Shown here: piece after piece, positions 1-6,881 of the stretch
Layout of the letters: each line of letters starts with the position of its first letter
How positions within the stretch are numbered: position 1 is the stretch's first letter
Assembly: GCA_013152945.1 (NCBI GenBank)
Contig: JAADFL010000045.1
Coordinates: forward strand, 1-14,138
Length of the DNA: 14,138 nucleotides
DNA from: Deltaproteobacteria bacterium
GTDB taxonomy: Bacteria > Myxococcota_A > JAADFL01
Reading direction: 5' to 3'
Translations under genes and position numbers: made by a program
The notes under the pieces: generated by a model
Seen by the model: the letters and a program-made list of their open reading frames with translations, nothing else
What the model was told of the DNA's origin: nothing
The model's database searches: none

Positions 1-1259
1 CAGTTGGATGCGGCGCGGCAGGAGCAATTGCCGGCATATTCAATGCGCCGGTCGCAGGAATGGTGTTTGCCGTGGAAGTGATCTTGGGAGACTGGACCGC
101 AGGGGAGCTGTTGTCCGTGGGCCTGGCCGCGGCTCTCGGTGCCGAGGCTTCCAGGTTGATATACGGTGAAGGAGCATTGTTTCATGTCCGGATAGCTCAT
201 TTCGGCCTGTTCGACCTCTTGGCGGCGCCCTTCTTCGGTGTGTACCTGGCTTTGGTTTCGATAATGTTCAGCCGGATGCTGCATGGTGTTACAAAGCATT
301 TCTTGCGTTTTTCAAATCCCATGTTCAGGGCGGCACTGGGCGGATTATTGGTCGGCTTCATTATTGTCTTGATTCCGGAAGTAAGGGGCGAGGGATACCA
401 TTTGGTCCAAAAGTGTATCGATTCAAAACTGGCGGCAGGAATGGGGATGTTGCTTATAGCCCTGCTTGGAAAGCTGGTTGCGACTTCTCTTACCTTGGGT
501 AGCGGCGGCATAGGAGGCATCTTCGCCCCATGCCTTGTCATGGGCAGCTTGGCCGGGGCATTCTTCGGAAGGGTCCTGGCTGTTTTCCTGCCCGGCCAGG
601 AAATCGCGGGAGAAGGCGCATATGCCCTCCTGGGAATGACGGGTTTATTGTCCGGCGTTCTTCAGGCGCCCCTTACCGGTATTTTTCTGATAGCAGAAGT
701 GACAGGCGGGTACCACGCAATGGTGCAATTGATCATAGTTGGCATGATAGCCTCTCTCGCTACCAGGGTCGTGGAAAAGCGGTCGGTGTACGAGAGTGGA
801 ATCGGTGCTTCCGGACAGATCCCGAGGCCCAGGACGGATGAGAGGATCCTCTCCGAAATCGATGTAATGGAGGTCCTGGAAACCGACTGCCTGAAGGTGC
901 CGCCCGAGATGACCATACGTAAATTCGTTGAGATTGTGCAGCAATCGACCAGGAACTATTTCATAGTGGAAGATCCGTTGAAGGGGAAATTCCTGGGACT
1001 GGTAAAACTGGAGAGCGTAAGGCATTTCCTCTTGGATCCTGCGTTGCAGGATTCTGTTCTGGTCGAGGAATTAATGGAGACCAGGATACCTATGTTCAGA
1101 CCGGACGCCGACCTGGTGGAGATCCTTTCCACGATGGAGAGGACCGGGGCCTGGTCTGTCCCGGTGGTGGAGAACGACAGGTTCCTGGGATTGGTTTCAA
1201 GGGCAACGGTATTGGATCATTACAGGCGCGAGTTGATCGCCCAGTCGCCATCCACGTAA
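1..1259 (+). CDS. ClC-family chloride channel/transporter with C-terminal CBS pair (5' truncated by window)
   Basis: The reading frame is already open at base 3 and encodes GAAGAIAGIFNAPVAG, a core ClC helix, so the ATG at 60 is internal and the start lies left of the window. Inner-membrane anion channel or Cl-/H+ antiporter. Visible ClC signatures are the NAPVAG...FAVEV helix (about 36-90), the anion-pathway motif GGIFAP (about 510-535), and AEVTGGY (about 690-715). A Tyr at 789-791 (SVYESGI) aligns with the chloride-coordinating Y445 of E. coli ClC (PLYSAIL). Two CBS domains follow (about 885-1035 and 1068-1240), typically adenine-nucleotide-binding regulatory modules. The position of the internal proton glutamate (E203 in E. 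coli ClC) is Val (78-80), as in channel-type ClCs. The gating-glutamate and GSGIP motifs lie outside the window. The usp-like gene follows after 22 bp, so co-transcription is likely. Family assignment is secure; channel versus exchanger is open. Confidence 0.93.
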   Translation, partial: VGCGAAGAIAGIFNAPVAGMVFAVEVILGDWTAGELLSVGLAAALGAEASRLIYGEGALFHVRIAHFGLFDLLAAPFFGVYLALVSIMFSRMLHGVTKHFLRFSNPMFRAALGGLLVGFIIVLIPEVRGEGYHLVQKCIDSKLAAGMGMLLIALLGKLVATSLTLGSGGIGGIFAPCLVMGSLAGAFFGRVLAVFLPGQEIAGEGAYALLGMTGLLSGVLQAPLTGIFLIAEVTGGYHAMVQLIIVGMIASLATRVVEKRSVYESGIGASGQIPRPRTDERILSEIDVMEVLETDCLKVPPEMTIRKFVEIVQQSTRNYFIVEDPLKGKFLGLVKLESVRHFLLDPALQDSVLVEELMETRIPMFRPDADLVEILSTMERTGAWSVPVVENDRFLGLVSRATVLDHYRRELIAQSPST

Positions 1260-1281
1260 AAGACAAAAGAGAGGTGAAGAG

Positions 1282-2124
1282 ATGCGGGATAGTATCATAC
1301 ACGTGTTTCGAAACACTCCGTTCGGCCGTTCGAGTTTGCTCCAATCGGCATATTTCGCAGAGCTCATGAAGGTCAGGCTGGAGGTATACATTCCAAATGA
1401 ACGGCAGTTTATAATGTATTTCCAGCACTCTGTTGTAACCGTGAACTTGTCCAAGGGATATTTGAGAGACAAGGACACGGCAGAGGAACACGTAAAGGAA
1501 GTACTTCGTAACATGGGAGCGGATTACAGTTTTTTTCATGCAAAACCGTGCGCTGCAACAGGCCTGCCCGAGATTCCCACGGATATTCGTTTTTTTGCAG
1601 CGCCTCGCTGTCTCATGGAACATCCCCGTAAGGCAGGACTCGGCCATCTTGGACCAAGGGTGAGGAATATCATAAGAAATGCCATGTTTCCAATTTTCAT
1701 CCCGGCCCTGGCATTCAGACCGTGGAAGCAGGTTACGGTCCTTTTCGGAGGTTCGGGCCGATCTTTGAACGCGGTTAGATTGGCCGAAGAAATACGGCAG
1801 GTTACGGAATTGCCGCTTTCTGTTTTTACACACTCAAAGGATGATGACCGGGAAAGCTATGCAGAGCTGCTTCAAAAGGCGGGTCTTGAACACCTGGCAG
1901 ACGAAAGAGGGGCAAATTGGATTTTCAGAAAGGACAAGACCTTCGAAGATGCATTGTGGCATTTGCCGGACGATGCCTTGCTGGTTGCCTCGGCCTTTGG
2001 AGGAAGTCCTATTAAGGAGAGATTGCTTGGAACCCGCATGGAGCAGATGCAGAACGAAATGCCGAATCCCATGCTGATAATCGGTCCGTTCAGCCGTGCT
2101 TTTACGGTAGGATCTCCAGCCTAG
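1282..2124 (+). CDS. Tandem universal-stress-protein (UspA)-like protein, divergent
   Basis: 280 aa, soluble, with no signal peptide. The ATG follows a GAGGTGAAGAG ribosome site. Two halves each resemble a UspA alpha/beta fold. Residues about 10-140 contain an SSLLQSAYFAELMKVRLEVYI-like first strand/helix and end in a PIFIP strand. Residues about 150-275 start VTVLFGGSGRSLNAVRLAEEI and end with SAFGG-SPIKERLLGT...PMLIIGP. The Usp ATP signature is G-2x-G-9x-G(S/T); the second half gives S-2x-G-9x-GT, so the first Gly is lost and nucleotide binding is uncertain. The N-terminal half keeps only the fold pattern. It lies 22 bp after a CBS-type ClC gene, and Usp proteins often sit next to ion transporters, so a regulatory or stress role linked to that channel is a reasonable inference. 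Similarity is weak; the Usp call rests on pattern, not a search. Confidence 0.7.
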   Translation: MRDSIIHVFRNTPFGRSSLLQSAYFAELMKVRLEVYIPNERQFIMYFQHSVVTVNLSKGYLRDKDTAEEHVKEVLRNMGADYSFFHAKPCAATGLPEIPTDIRFFAAPRCLMEHPRKAGLGHLGPRVRNIIRNAMFPIFIPALAFRPWKQVTVLFGGSGRSLNAVRLAEEIRQVTELPLSVFTHSKDDDRESYAELLQKAGLEHLADERGANWIFRKDKTFEDALWHLPDDALLVASAFGGSPIKERLLGTRMEQMQNEMPNPMLIIGPFSRAFTVGSPA

Positions 2125-2147
2125 CAGGTCGAGCAGGCAGGTGCGAC

Positions 2148-2546
2148 ATGCCGGAAAGAAAAGAAAGATTGAAGACAGGGGAAGATGGGCAGCTCGCCGT
2201 GTGTAAAGCCTGCAAGGCTGCTTGTTGCAGGTATATTTCGATCGCAATCAGTCCGCCCAGGACAAGGGAGGATTTCGACAACCTGCGGTGGTATTTGCTG
2301 CACCAGGGAGTATCGATATTCCAGGACCAGGACGGCGATTGGATGGTGAACGTGCCCACCGGGTGCCGGATGTTGAAAAAAGACTATACCTGCATGATCT
2401 ACGAGGATAGACCGGGTGCTTGCAGGGATTATGATGCGAACGAGTGCGAGAACACTGAACAGGAAGGTAATTACAAGAACTATTTCGAGGACGAAAACGA
2501 CCTCGAAGATTACCTGGATAAAAGGTGGCACAGAAGCCAGAGATGA
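2148..2546 (+). CDS. YkgJ-family cysteine-cluster protein (putative Zn/Fe-chelating)
   Basis: 132 aa, cytoplasmic. The ATG follows an AGGCAGG site, 23 bp after the usp-like gene. It has the family cysteine pattern: C19-x2-C22-x3-C26-C27 near the N-terminus, then C73 (PTGC), C82 (YTC), C92 (RPGAC) and C100, with the typical MIYEDRPGACRDYD segment. Eight cysteines suit binding of zinc or an iron-sulfur cluster; the family is annotated as zinc/iron-chelating from this pattern and has no general defined reaction. The acidic C-terminal region (about 100-128, rich in E, D, N) lies outside the metal cluster. It is the last gene of the left operon. Family call good, function unknown. Confidence 0.87.
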   Translation: MPERKERLKTGEDGQLAVCKACKAACCRYISIAISPPRTREDFDNLRWYLLHQGVSIFQDQDGDWMVNVPTGCRMLKKDYTCMIYEDRPGACRDYDANECENTEQEGNYKNYFEDENDLEDYLDKRWHRSQR

Positions 2547-2614
2547 CGCGGCAGCGAGCCACCCCACCCAGGTTGATTTTCAAGGCATCAAGAACCTGCT
2601 GTCATTTCATGAAG

Positions 2615-2630
2615 TTTCGCACCAGCGAAA
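2615..2630. other. Small perfect hairpin, possible transcript 3' structure
   Basis: TTTCGC (2615-2620) and GCGAAA (2625-2630) form a perfect 6-bp stem with a 4-base ACCA loop, 68 bases after the YkgJ stop. No U-tract follows on either strand, so it could stabilise mRNA ends but cannot be called a Rho-independent terminator. Confidence 0.3.
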
Positions 2631-2732
2631 AATCCCTTGGCACGCAAACACCGGTTACTAGCACCATGCTCACTGTATGCAATACAAGAATCTTTATATT
2701 GGATTGCCGTGCCTATTCTTAGCGTGCAACAC

Positions 2733-2762
2733 TGTCCCAAGGGGACGGGGGAAATGGGGACA
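2733..2762. repeat. REP-like G-rich inverted repeat
   Basis: TGTCCC at 2733-2738 can pair with GGGACA at 2757-2762 (outer stem) or, over its GTCCC part, with GGGAC at 2742-2746 (tight alternative stem). The intervening sequence is G-rich. Short TGTCCC/GGGACA palindromes between convergent genes resemble REP elements mobilised by RAYT (Y1-type) transposases. Only one copy is visible, so its repetitive nature is inferred. Confidence 0.35.
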
Positions 2763-2884
2763 AAATGCCATAGGGATCAGTTACTGTACAGAGAAACTAG
2801 CCGGATCTGGGTTTCCTGCTCGGTTTCGCATGGATCCCGGGCGTTCTGTTTGTCGAATCAAAAGCACAAACCGGCAGGCAGTGG

Positions 2885-5590
2885 TTACGGCATGGAGTCC
2901 AGGATCCGGCAATTCGACAGGTGTATTATAGCGTCTTCCGGGTGGCCTGATGCCATGTCAAGCCTGGACATGAAGTAACAGAACTCGGCCCTTGACAGGA
3001 GAGGCTTTAAGCACTTGAGCATATTCACTGTCCAAAAGAATTTTTTTCTCTTCATCTTGAGCAAAGAGATGTCACGGGGAATGCGGCCCAAGGGTGTGTT
3101 AAGTAATTTCTCGAGGAGCCACTTGGCTTGCATGTTCCTTGTACCAGCTTTAAGGAAATCCGGGTTGAACAGCCTTCTTTGTAAAATAGGAGCAAGCCCG
3201 TCAAGAGGCAGGATATGCCATTTCGGAAGCAGGGGAAGACGGGCCTCTATGAAGGAGTTTGCATCGGTATTTGGAGGAGGCGGAGGATAGGGAACGCCTT
3301 TTTCCCATGTCCATGAACCGATGACATGTTGGATAATGTCCGTTATTCCGTGAATATTCCTGGATGACAGGCTTTCAAGCCGGTCGAGCCCTGCTTTTTT
3401 AAACCTTGATGATGCAGCAGGAAGGTCCAGGCTGAAAGAGTCTTTTGCTCCTGCAAACACGGCGGTAAAGGACCTTGGAAAGTAAAAGACAAGTGCCCTT
3501 GGGAAGGTATCGGCAAAGGCCCTTGCTATGCTCCTGAAAGAGTCTTCGTCCATCCTGCCGAGAAAAACACGAACAGAGAAGACGCCGCCCGAAGCCAGCG
3601 CGGCCCGGCAGCGTTCGAACATTTCCTGAGTGAGCAGCGCGGCTGAGGACGATGTCCACGGGCTGTTGGAATCCAACAGGATGATGTCGTATTTCTTGTT
3701 TTGCCCGGCAGCCTTTAAGAGCCAGTACCTTGAATCTTCGGAGATAATCCTGGTCCCGGGGTTGTGTCGTATGTCGAACGAGCCCCTTGAAAGTAGCTCT
3801 TGTGCTTTTATAACAGCGCTTTCTGGCTCTATGACATCAATCTTGCGAAGACCCAGGGCGTACAGCACGCGAACAGCATTTCCACTACCCAGTCCGGCCA
3901 CCATTGCCCTGGAGGGACTTGCCCCGGCCGGTCTTGATATGGTCAGCCTCGAATTGAGCAGGGCCGGGATGATTGCAAGCAAAGTATCGGAGGGAGATGA
4001 ATTTTCACCGCCTGGATCGATCCATCCCCTGGACATGCCGTTTACAAACAGTGCCCTCTTATGCGGCTTCACGTCCCTTATGCTAACTATGGATGAATCT
4101 CCCTCTTTCTCGTACATGGTCTCCCTTTCACTTCTTGCCTGGTTTTCAACAGCACGGTACATGGCGGAAAGTCCGGGCTTGAAGTTGTTTGGAGCCAGGA
4201 CCCAGAGCAATCTCGACACAGGCGGGCCGGGCGTGAAGTACAGGACCGGGACACAGATGGAGATAGCCAGGAGGGAAAGGATGACCTTGTGCTTTCGGCA
4301 TGCAAGCAGGCAGGACGTTGCCGCAGCAATGGATGCGAGAGCGGCTCCCATCTTCAGCGTGGCTGCAAAGCCTGTTACAGGGACGGCAACGAGGCCTGAA
4401 ATCACGAATCCTGTTGCAAGGGACATGATGGCGATGGACAGGATCGTTTCTGTTGCAATCGGTTTTGGGTGGTTGTTCGATTCTAGGAAGGATGCGGCTT
4501 TGTTCAGGAATGCGGCGAAAAAGGCCGCAGGCACGAGAAAGATCACAAATACTGCCAGCAGCTTAAAGTGAAGAGATGTCAAACCGCCTGCATTCGCATA
4601 GGCGGCGGTGAAGGCCTGAACCAGATCGAGACTTGCGGCTACGGGCACAATGGACAAACTGAAGACAAGGACAAGAAAGGCCATAATGGCAATCGGGTCG
4701 ATCTTTTTTACCGAGAGCTTCCGGCCGATTATGTTTCCAGGCAATATTCCGAAGACGCTTCCGGCCGCAATAGCGGCAAGAACCGCGCCGGCTGAATAAA
4801 AAGTTTCGCCGATTATTACCATGGACAGGCGGTACAGCACCATTGCTCCGGAAGAAAACACTATGCCCGAAACTGCAACGAGCAGGAGCAAGGTCCTGAC
4901 CCGGTTCCTGTTCTTTATCCCTTTGACATTCATGGAGGCATTTCTTACAGCAGCGCCGGAATCCAGGCCCAGGGACAACAAGGCTGTAACAAGGCCGAAA
5001 ACAGCTCCAATTTCAATGGCGCCCACAACTTCGAAAAGAGGGATGAGCCAGAACCCGGCCAGGTAGAAACCCGCGGCTGAACCCAGAAAGAGCATTTGGA
5101 GGACCCGGCCCGGTGAGACAGTGCCTGTATTTTCACCTGACTGTGCCCGGCTTGCATTCAGGAAAAGAGCGATACCAAGGCCGAAGCCGGGCAAGAGCAT
5201 AAAGAGCGATGAAAAGAAAAGGGTGAAAAGGCTCGTGAAAGTGGTTCCGAAATCGGAAAGGACAAAGCCCAGCACAGGATCCAGCCAGGTCATGATGTAA
5301 AAGGAAAGGACCGCCCAGAGGGCCGTAATGATTTCGAGCAGGGCCGATAGCTTTGCAGGGTTTTTGAAGGATCTTCGTGCTCCGTAATTTTGACCAAGGG
5401 CCAGTCCGACAAGGAAAAACGGTATACCCGCAGGAATGGAAAGAGGGCCGTTTCCAAGGACCCTGACCAACAACCTGCTCCATATAAATGCATATATTGA
5501 CAAGGATGCGCCCGACAGCCCGAGGCAGGCAATTATTTTTCCGGATTTTCCTCTGGGTTTCCTGCTTGCTTTCCTGGTTGTAGGATTCAT
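2885..5590 (-). CDS. Polytopic membrane protein with spermidine-synthase-like domain
   Basis: 901 aa from the first in-frame ATG (5590, weak AAAGAG site); a TTG at 5650 would add 20 residues but has no ribosome site. Residues about 15-470 are a long series of hydrophobic segments (at least ten probable TM helices), as in membrane-fused spermidine-synthase homologues. Residues about 550-710 form a Rossmann-like SAM/dcSAM fold: GLGSGN (566-571) stands where aminopropyltransferases have GGGDGG, VIEPE is the acidic loop, and YDIILLDSNSPW carries D640. In true spermidine synthases this motif is D-x-x-D-P, with the second Asp acting on the amine; here it is S643, so classical putrescine aminopropyl transfer is doubtful. 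The C-terminal part (about 715-901) has a Pro-rich stretch PYPPPPP and ends in one TPR-like motif (FCYFMSRLDMASGHPEDAIIHL). It diverges from the glycan cluster. It may modify a membrane or lipid-linked substrate; the real substrate is unknown. Confidence 0.8.
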   Translation of the reverse strand: MNPTTRKASRKPRGKSGKIIACLGLSGASLSIYAFIWSRLLVRVLGNGPLSIPAGIPFFLVGLALGQNYGARRSFKNPAKLSALLEIITALWAVLSFYIMTWLDPVLGFVLSDFGTTFTSLFTLFFSSLFMLLPGFGLGIALFLNASRAQSGENTGTVSPGRVLQMLFLGSAAGFYLAGFWLIPLFEVVGAIEIGAVFGLVTALLSLGLDSGAAVRNASMNVKGIKNRNRVRTLLLLVAVSGIVFSSGAMVLYRLSMVIIGETFYSAGAVLAAIAAGSVFGILPGNIIGRKLSVKKIDPIAIMAFLVLVFSLSIVPVAASLDLVQAFTAAYANAGGLTSLHFKLLAVFVIFLVPAAFFAAFLNKAASFLESNNHPKPIATETILSIAIMSLATGFVISGLVAVPVTGFAATLKMGAALASIAAATSCLLACRKHKVILSLLAISICVPVLYFTPGPPVSRLLWVLAPNNFKPGLSAMYRAVENQARSERETMYEKEGDSSIVSIRDVKPHKRALFVNGMSRGWIDPGGENSSPSDTLLAIIPALLNSRLTISRPAGASPSRAMVAGLGSGNAVRVLYALGLRKIDVIEPESAVIKAQELLSRGSFDIRHNPGTRIISEDSRYWLLKAAGQNKKYDIILLDSNSPWTSSSAALLTQEMFERCRAALASGGVFSVRVFLGRMDEDSFRSIARAFADTFPRALVFYFPRSFTAVFAGAKDSFSLDLPAASSRFKKAGLDRLESLSSRNIHGITDIIQHVIGSWTWEKGVPYPPPPPNTDANSFIEARLPLLPKWHILPLDGLAPILQRRLFNPDFLKAGTRNMQAKWLLEKLLNTPLGRIPRDISLLKMKRKKFFWTVNMLKCLKPLLSRAEFCYFMSRLDMASGHPEDAIIHLSNCRILDSMP

Positions 5591-5724
5591 TAAAAGAGAC
5601 TCTTTGTAATAATCATTACCTGCGTTTTCAAACCTCTGGTCATGGAACAAGGATAATACGTAGTTTGCTTGTACTCAATGAAAGAGTGTAATTGCCGAAA
5701 GCTTTTCGCTTGAAATCAGAACTT

Positions 5725-5735
5725 TGATATATAAT
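5725..5735 (+). promoter_or_regulatory. Candidate extended -10 promoter for the glycan cluster
   Basis: TG-A-TATATA (5725-5733) fits an extended -10, and TATAAT (5730-5735) overlaps it. The -35 is weak: TTGAAA at 5710-5715 gives too short a spacer. A start point near 5740 would leave a leader of about 65 bases before the GTG at 5808. This placement argues against translation from the TTG at 5724, which lies inside the -10. Confidence 0.45.
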
Positions 5736-5794
5736 CCTGTTCGTATAAACCGGTTCGAGTATAAACGAGATACCGAGCAAGGGGATTTTGAAAA

Positions 5795-5810
5795 AGGTGA
5801 AGTAAAAGTG
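5795..5810 (+). promoter_or_regulatory. Ribosome site fixing the GTG start of the GT2 gene
   Basis: AGGTGA at 5795-5800 lies 7 bases before GTG (5808-5810). The protein from this GTG begins VKLVIQIPCFNEAETLP, exactly where GT2 domains normally begin, so the 28 upstream codons from TTG 5724 are not needed. Confidence 0.75.
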
Positions 5811-6827
5811 AAGTTGGTAATCCAGATTCCGTGTTTCAACGAGGCGGAAACCTTGCCTGCCACATTGGCCGAGCTTCCACGCAGGGTCGATGGTTTCGAC
5901 GAGGTTGTAATACTGGTAATAGACGACGGCAGTACAGACGGCACATCTGACGTGGCCCGCACTCATGGTGCCCACGAGGTGGTTCGCATACCGCAGAATT
6001 CAGGCCTGGCAAAAGCCTTTTCTACAGGGCTCGACACTGCCCTGAAACTGGGCGCGGATGTGATTGTAAACACTGACGGAGACAACCAGTACAGTGGAAA
6101 AGACATCGACAAGCTGGTGAAACCCATATTGAACAGAGAGGCCGAGATGGTTATCGGCGACAGGCATCCGGACTCCATATCCCATTTCTCTCATTTGAAA
6201 AAAAGGCTTCAGAGCCTCGGCTCCCGCATGGTTCGCCTCGTATCGGGGACCAGGGTGCCGGACGCGACCAGTGGTTTTCGGGCCTTCTCCAAAGCCGCGG
6301 CTGCGCAGATAAACGTGTTGTCCGACTACACGTACACCATAGAGACTATCATACAGGCAGGCAGAAGAAAGATTCCCATGGCCTTTGTTGAAGTCGGGAC
6401 CAACCCCAAGACGCGAGATTCCAGGCTGGTGAAAAGCGACCTGTCTTATGTGAGAAGAAGTGGCATGACCATTTTACGTTTCTTTGCCATATACAACCCT
6501 CTGAAGGTTTTCATGATCCTTGGAGGAATAGTTTTTGCCGCTGGCCTGGCGCTTGGACTGAGGTACCTTTTCTTTGTTGCAACAGGCCATGGAGCAGGAC
6601 ACGTCCAGTCCGTGGTGCTGTCTGCGGCCTTGCTCATCATAGGATTCCAGGTGTTCGTCCTGGCCCTGATAGCCGACCTGATCGGCACCAACCGCTTGTT
6701 GCTCGAAGACATACTCGCCAGATTGAGATTGATGCCGGGCCAGGGGCTGCAAGGGAGTAGGGATCGGGAAAAAGAAGAAAAAGAAGAAAAAGAAAAGCCG
6801 GGTCATGATGCAGGAACACCCGGATGA
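5808..6827 (+). CDS. GT2 glycosyltransferase, DPM1/polyprenyl-phosphate sugar synthase-like
   Basis: 339 aa from GTG 5808. The N-terminal GT-A domain (about 1-225) shows PCFNEAETLP, the nucleotide-binding DDGSTDGT (39-46), NTDGDNQY with the metal-binding D90-G-D92, and DATSGFRAF, all typical of dolichyl/undecaprenyl-phosphate mannose or glucose synthases. Two hydrophobic segments at about 235-310 (MILGGIVFAAGLALGL; VVLSAALLIIGFQVFVLALIADLIG) anchor it in the membrane with the catalytic domain in the cytoplasm. It would transfer a sugar from an NDP-sugar to a polyprenyl phosphate, supplying the GT-C-like gene downstream. The C-terminus is a low-complexity Lys/Glu tail encoded by an A-rich repeat. 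First gene of a cluster of three; donor sugar not predictable. Confidence 0.9.
   Translation: MKLVIQIPCFNEAETLPATLAELPRRVDGFDEVVILVIDDGSTDGTSDVARTHGAHEVVRIPQNSGLAKAFSTGLDTALKLGADVIVNTDGDNQYSGKDIDKLVKPILNREAEMVIGDRHPDSISHFSHLKKRLQSLGSRMVRLVSGTRVPDATSGFRAFSKAAAAQINVLSDYTYTIETIIQAGRRKIPMAFVEVGTNPKTRDSRLVKSDLSYVRRSGMTILRFFAIYNPLKVFMILGGIVFAAGLALGLRYLFFVATGHGAGHVQSVVLSAALLIIGFQVFVLALIADLIGTNRLLLEDILARLRLMPGQGLQGSRDREKEEKEEKEKPGHDAGTPG
6769..6797 (+). repeat. A-rich microsatellite in the 3' end of the GT2 gene
   Basis: A 9-base unit (AAAAAGAAG) occurs twice and a third, altered copy follows, coding for the KEEKEEKEK tail. Such purine tracts are prone to slippage, and a loss or gain of units not divisible by three would alter only the last residues or the spacing to the next gene. 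Confidence 0.75.
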
Positions 6828-6881
6828 TCCCGGATCTTGAGAAAAGACCTCCTATAGAGAATCACAAGGCCTGGTTGAAGA

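Larger units (their letters stand above)
2547..2884. other. Convergent intergenic region without a supported gene
   Basis: These 338 bp separate the 3' ends of the YkgJ-type gene (+) and the membrane aminopropyltransferase-like gene (-). Short open frames here have no ribosome site or recognisable protein. The region holds a perfect 6-bp dyad (TTTCGC-ACCA-GCGAAA, 2615-2630), an 8-bp palindrome CTGTACAG (2784-2791) and a G-rich TGTCCC...GGGACA element (2733-2762). None has a T-run after the stem, so no classical intrinsic terminator is visible. It may be a remnant of decayed sequence or simply a 3' spacer. Confidence 0.6.

Noticed and set aside
1096-1833. Minus-strand open frame of 245 codons across the ClC-Usp junction
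   Set aside because: It spans two supported plus-strand genes and encodes a Cys/Arg/Ser-rich product with no family resemblance.
2601-2640. Intrinsic terminator at the 2615-2630 hairpin
   Set aside because: The stem is only 6 bp and no T-run follows it on either strand.
2525-2722. Short plus-strand open frames after the YkgJ gene
   Set aside because: No ribosome site, biased composition, and no similarity that I recognise.
3630-4571. Long plus-strand open frame of 313 codons inside the membrane aminopropyltransferase-like gene
   Set aside because: It lies wholly antisense to a gene with clear membrane and Rossmann motifs and its product shows no recognisable domain; it is a codon-bias shadow.
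5591-5650. Upstream TTG start (5650) for the membrane aminopropyltransferase-like gene
   Set aside because: No ribosome site precedes it and the extra 20 residues are hydrophilic and atypical; the ATG at 5590 fits better, though not strongly.
5724-5807. TTG start at 5724 giving a 367-aa GT2 protein
   Set aside because: The TTG lies within a TATATA/TATAAT box, and GTG 5808 has a proper ribosome site and the normal GT2 N-terminus.
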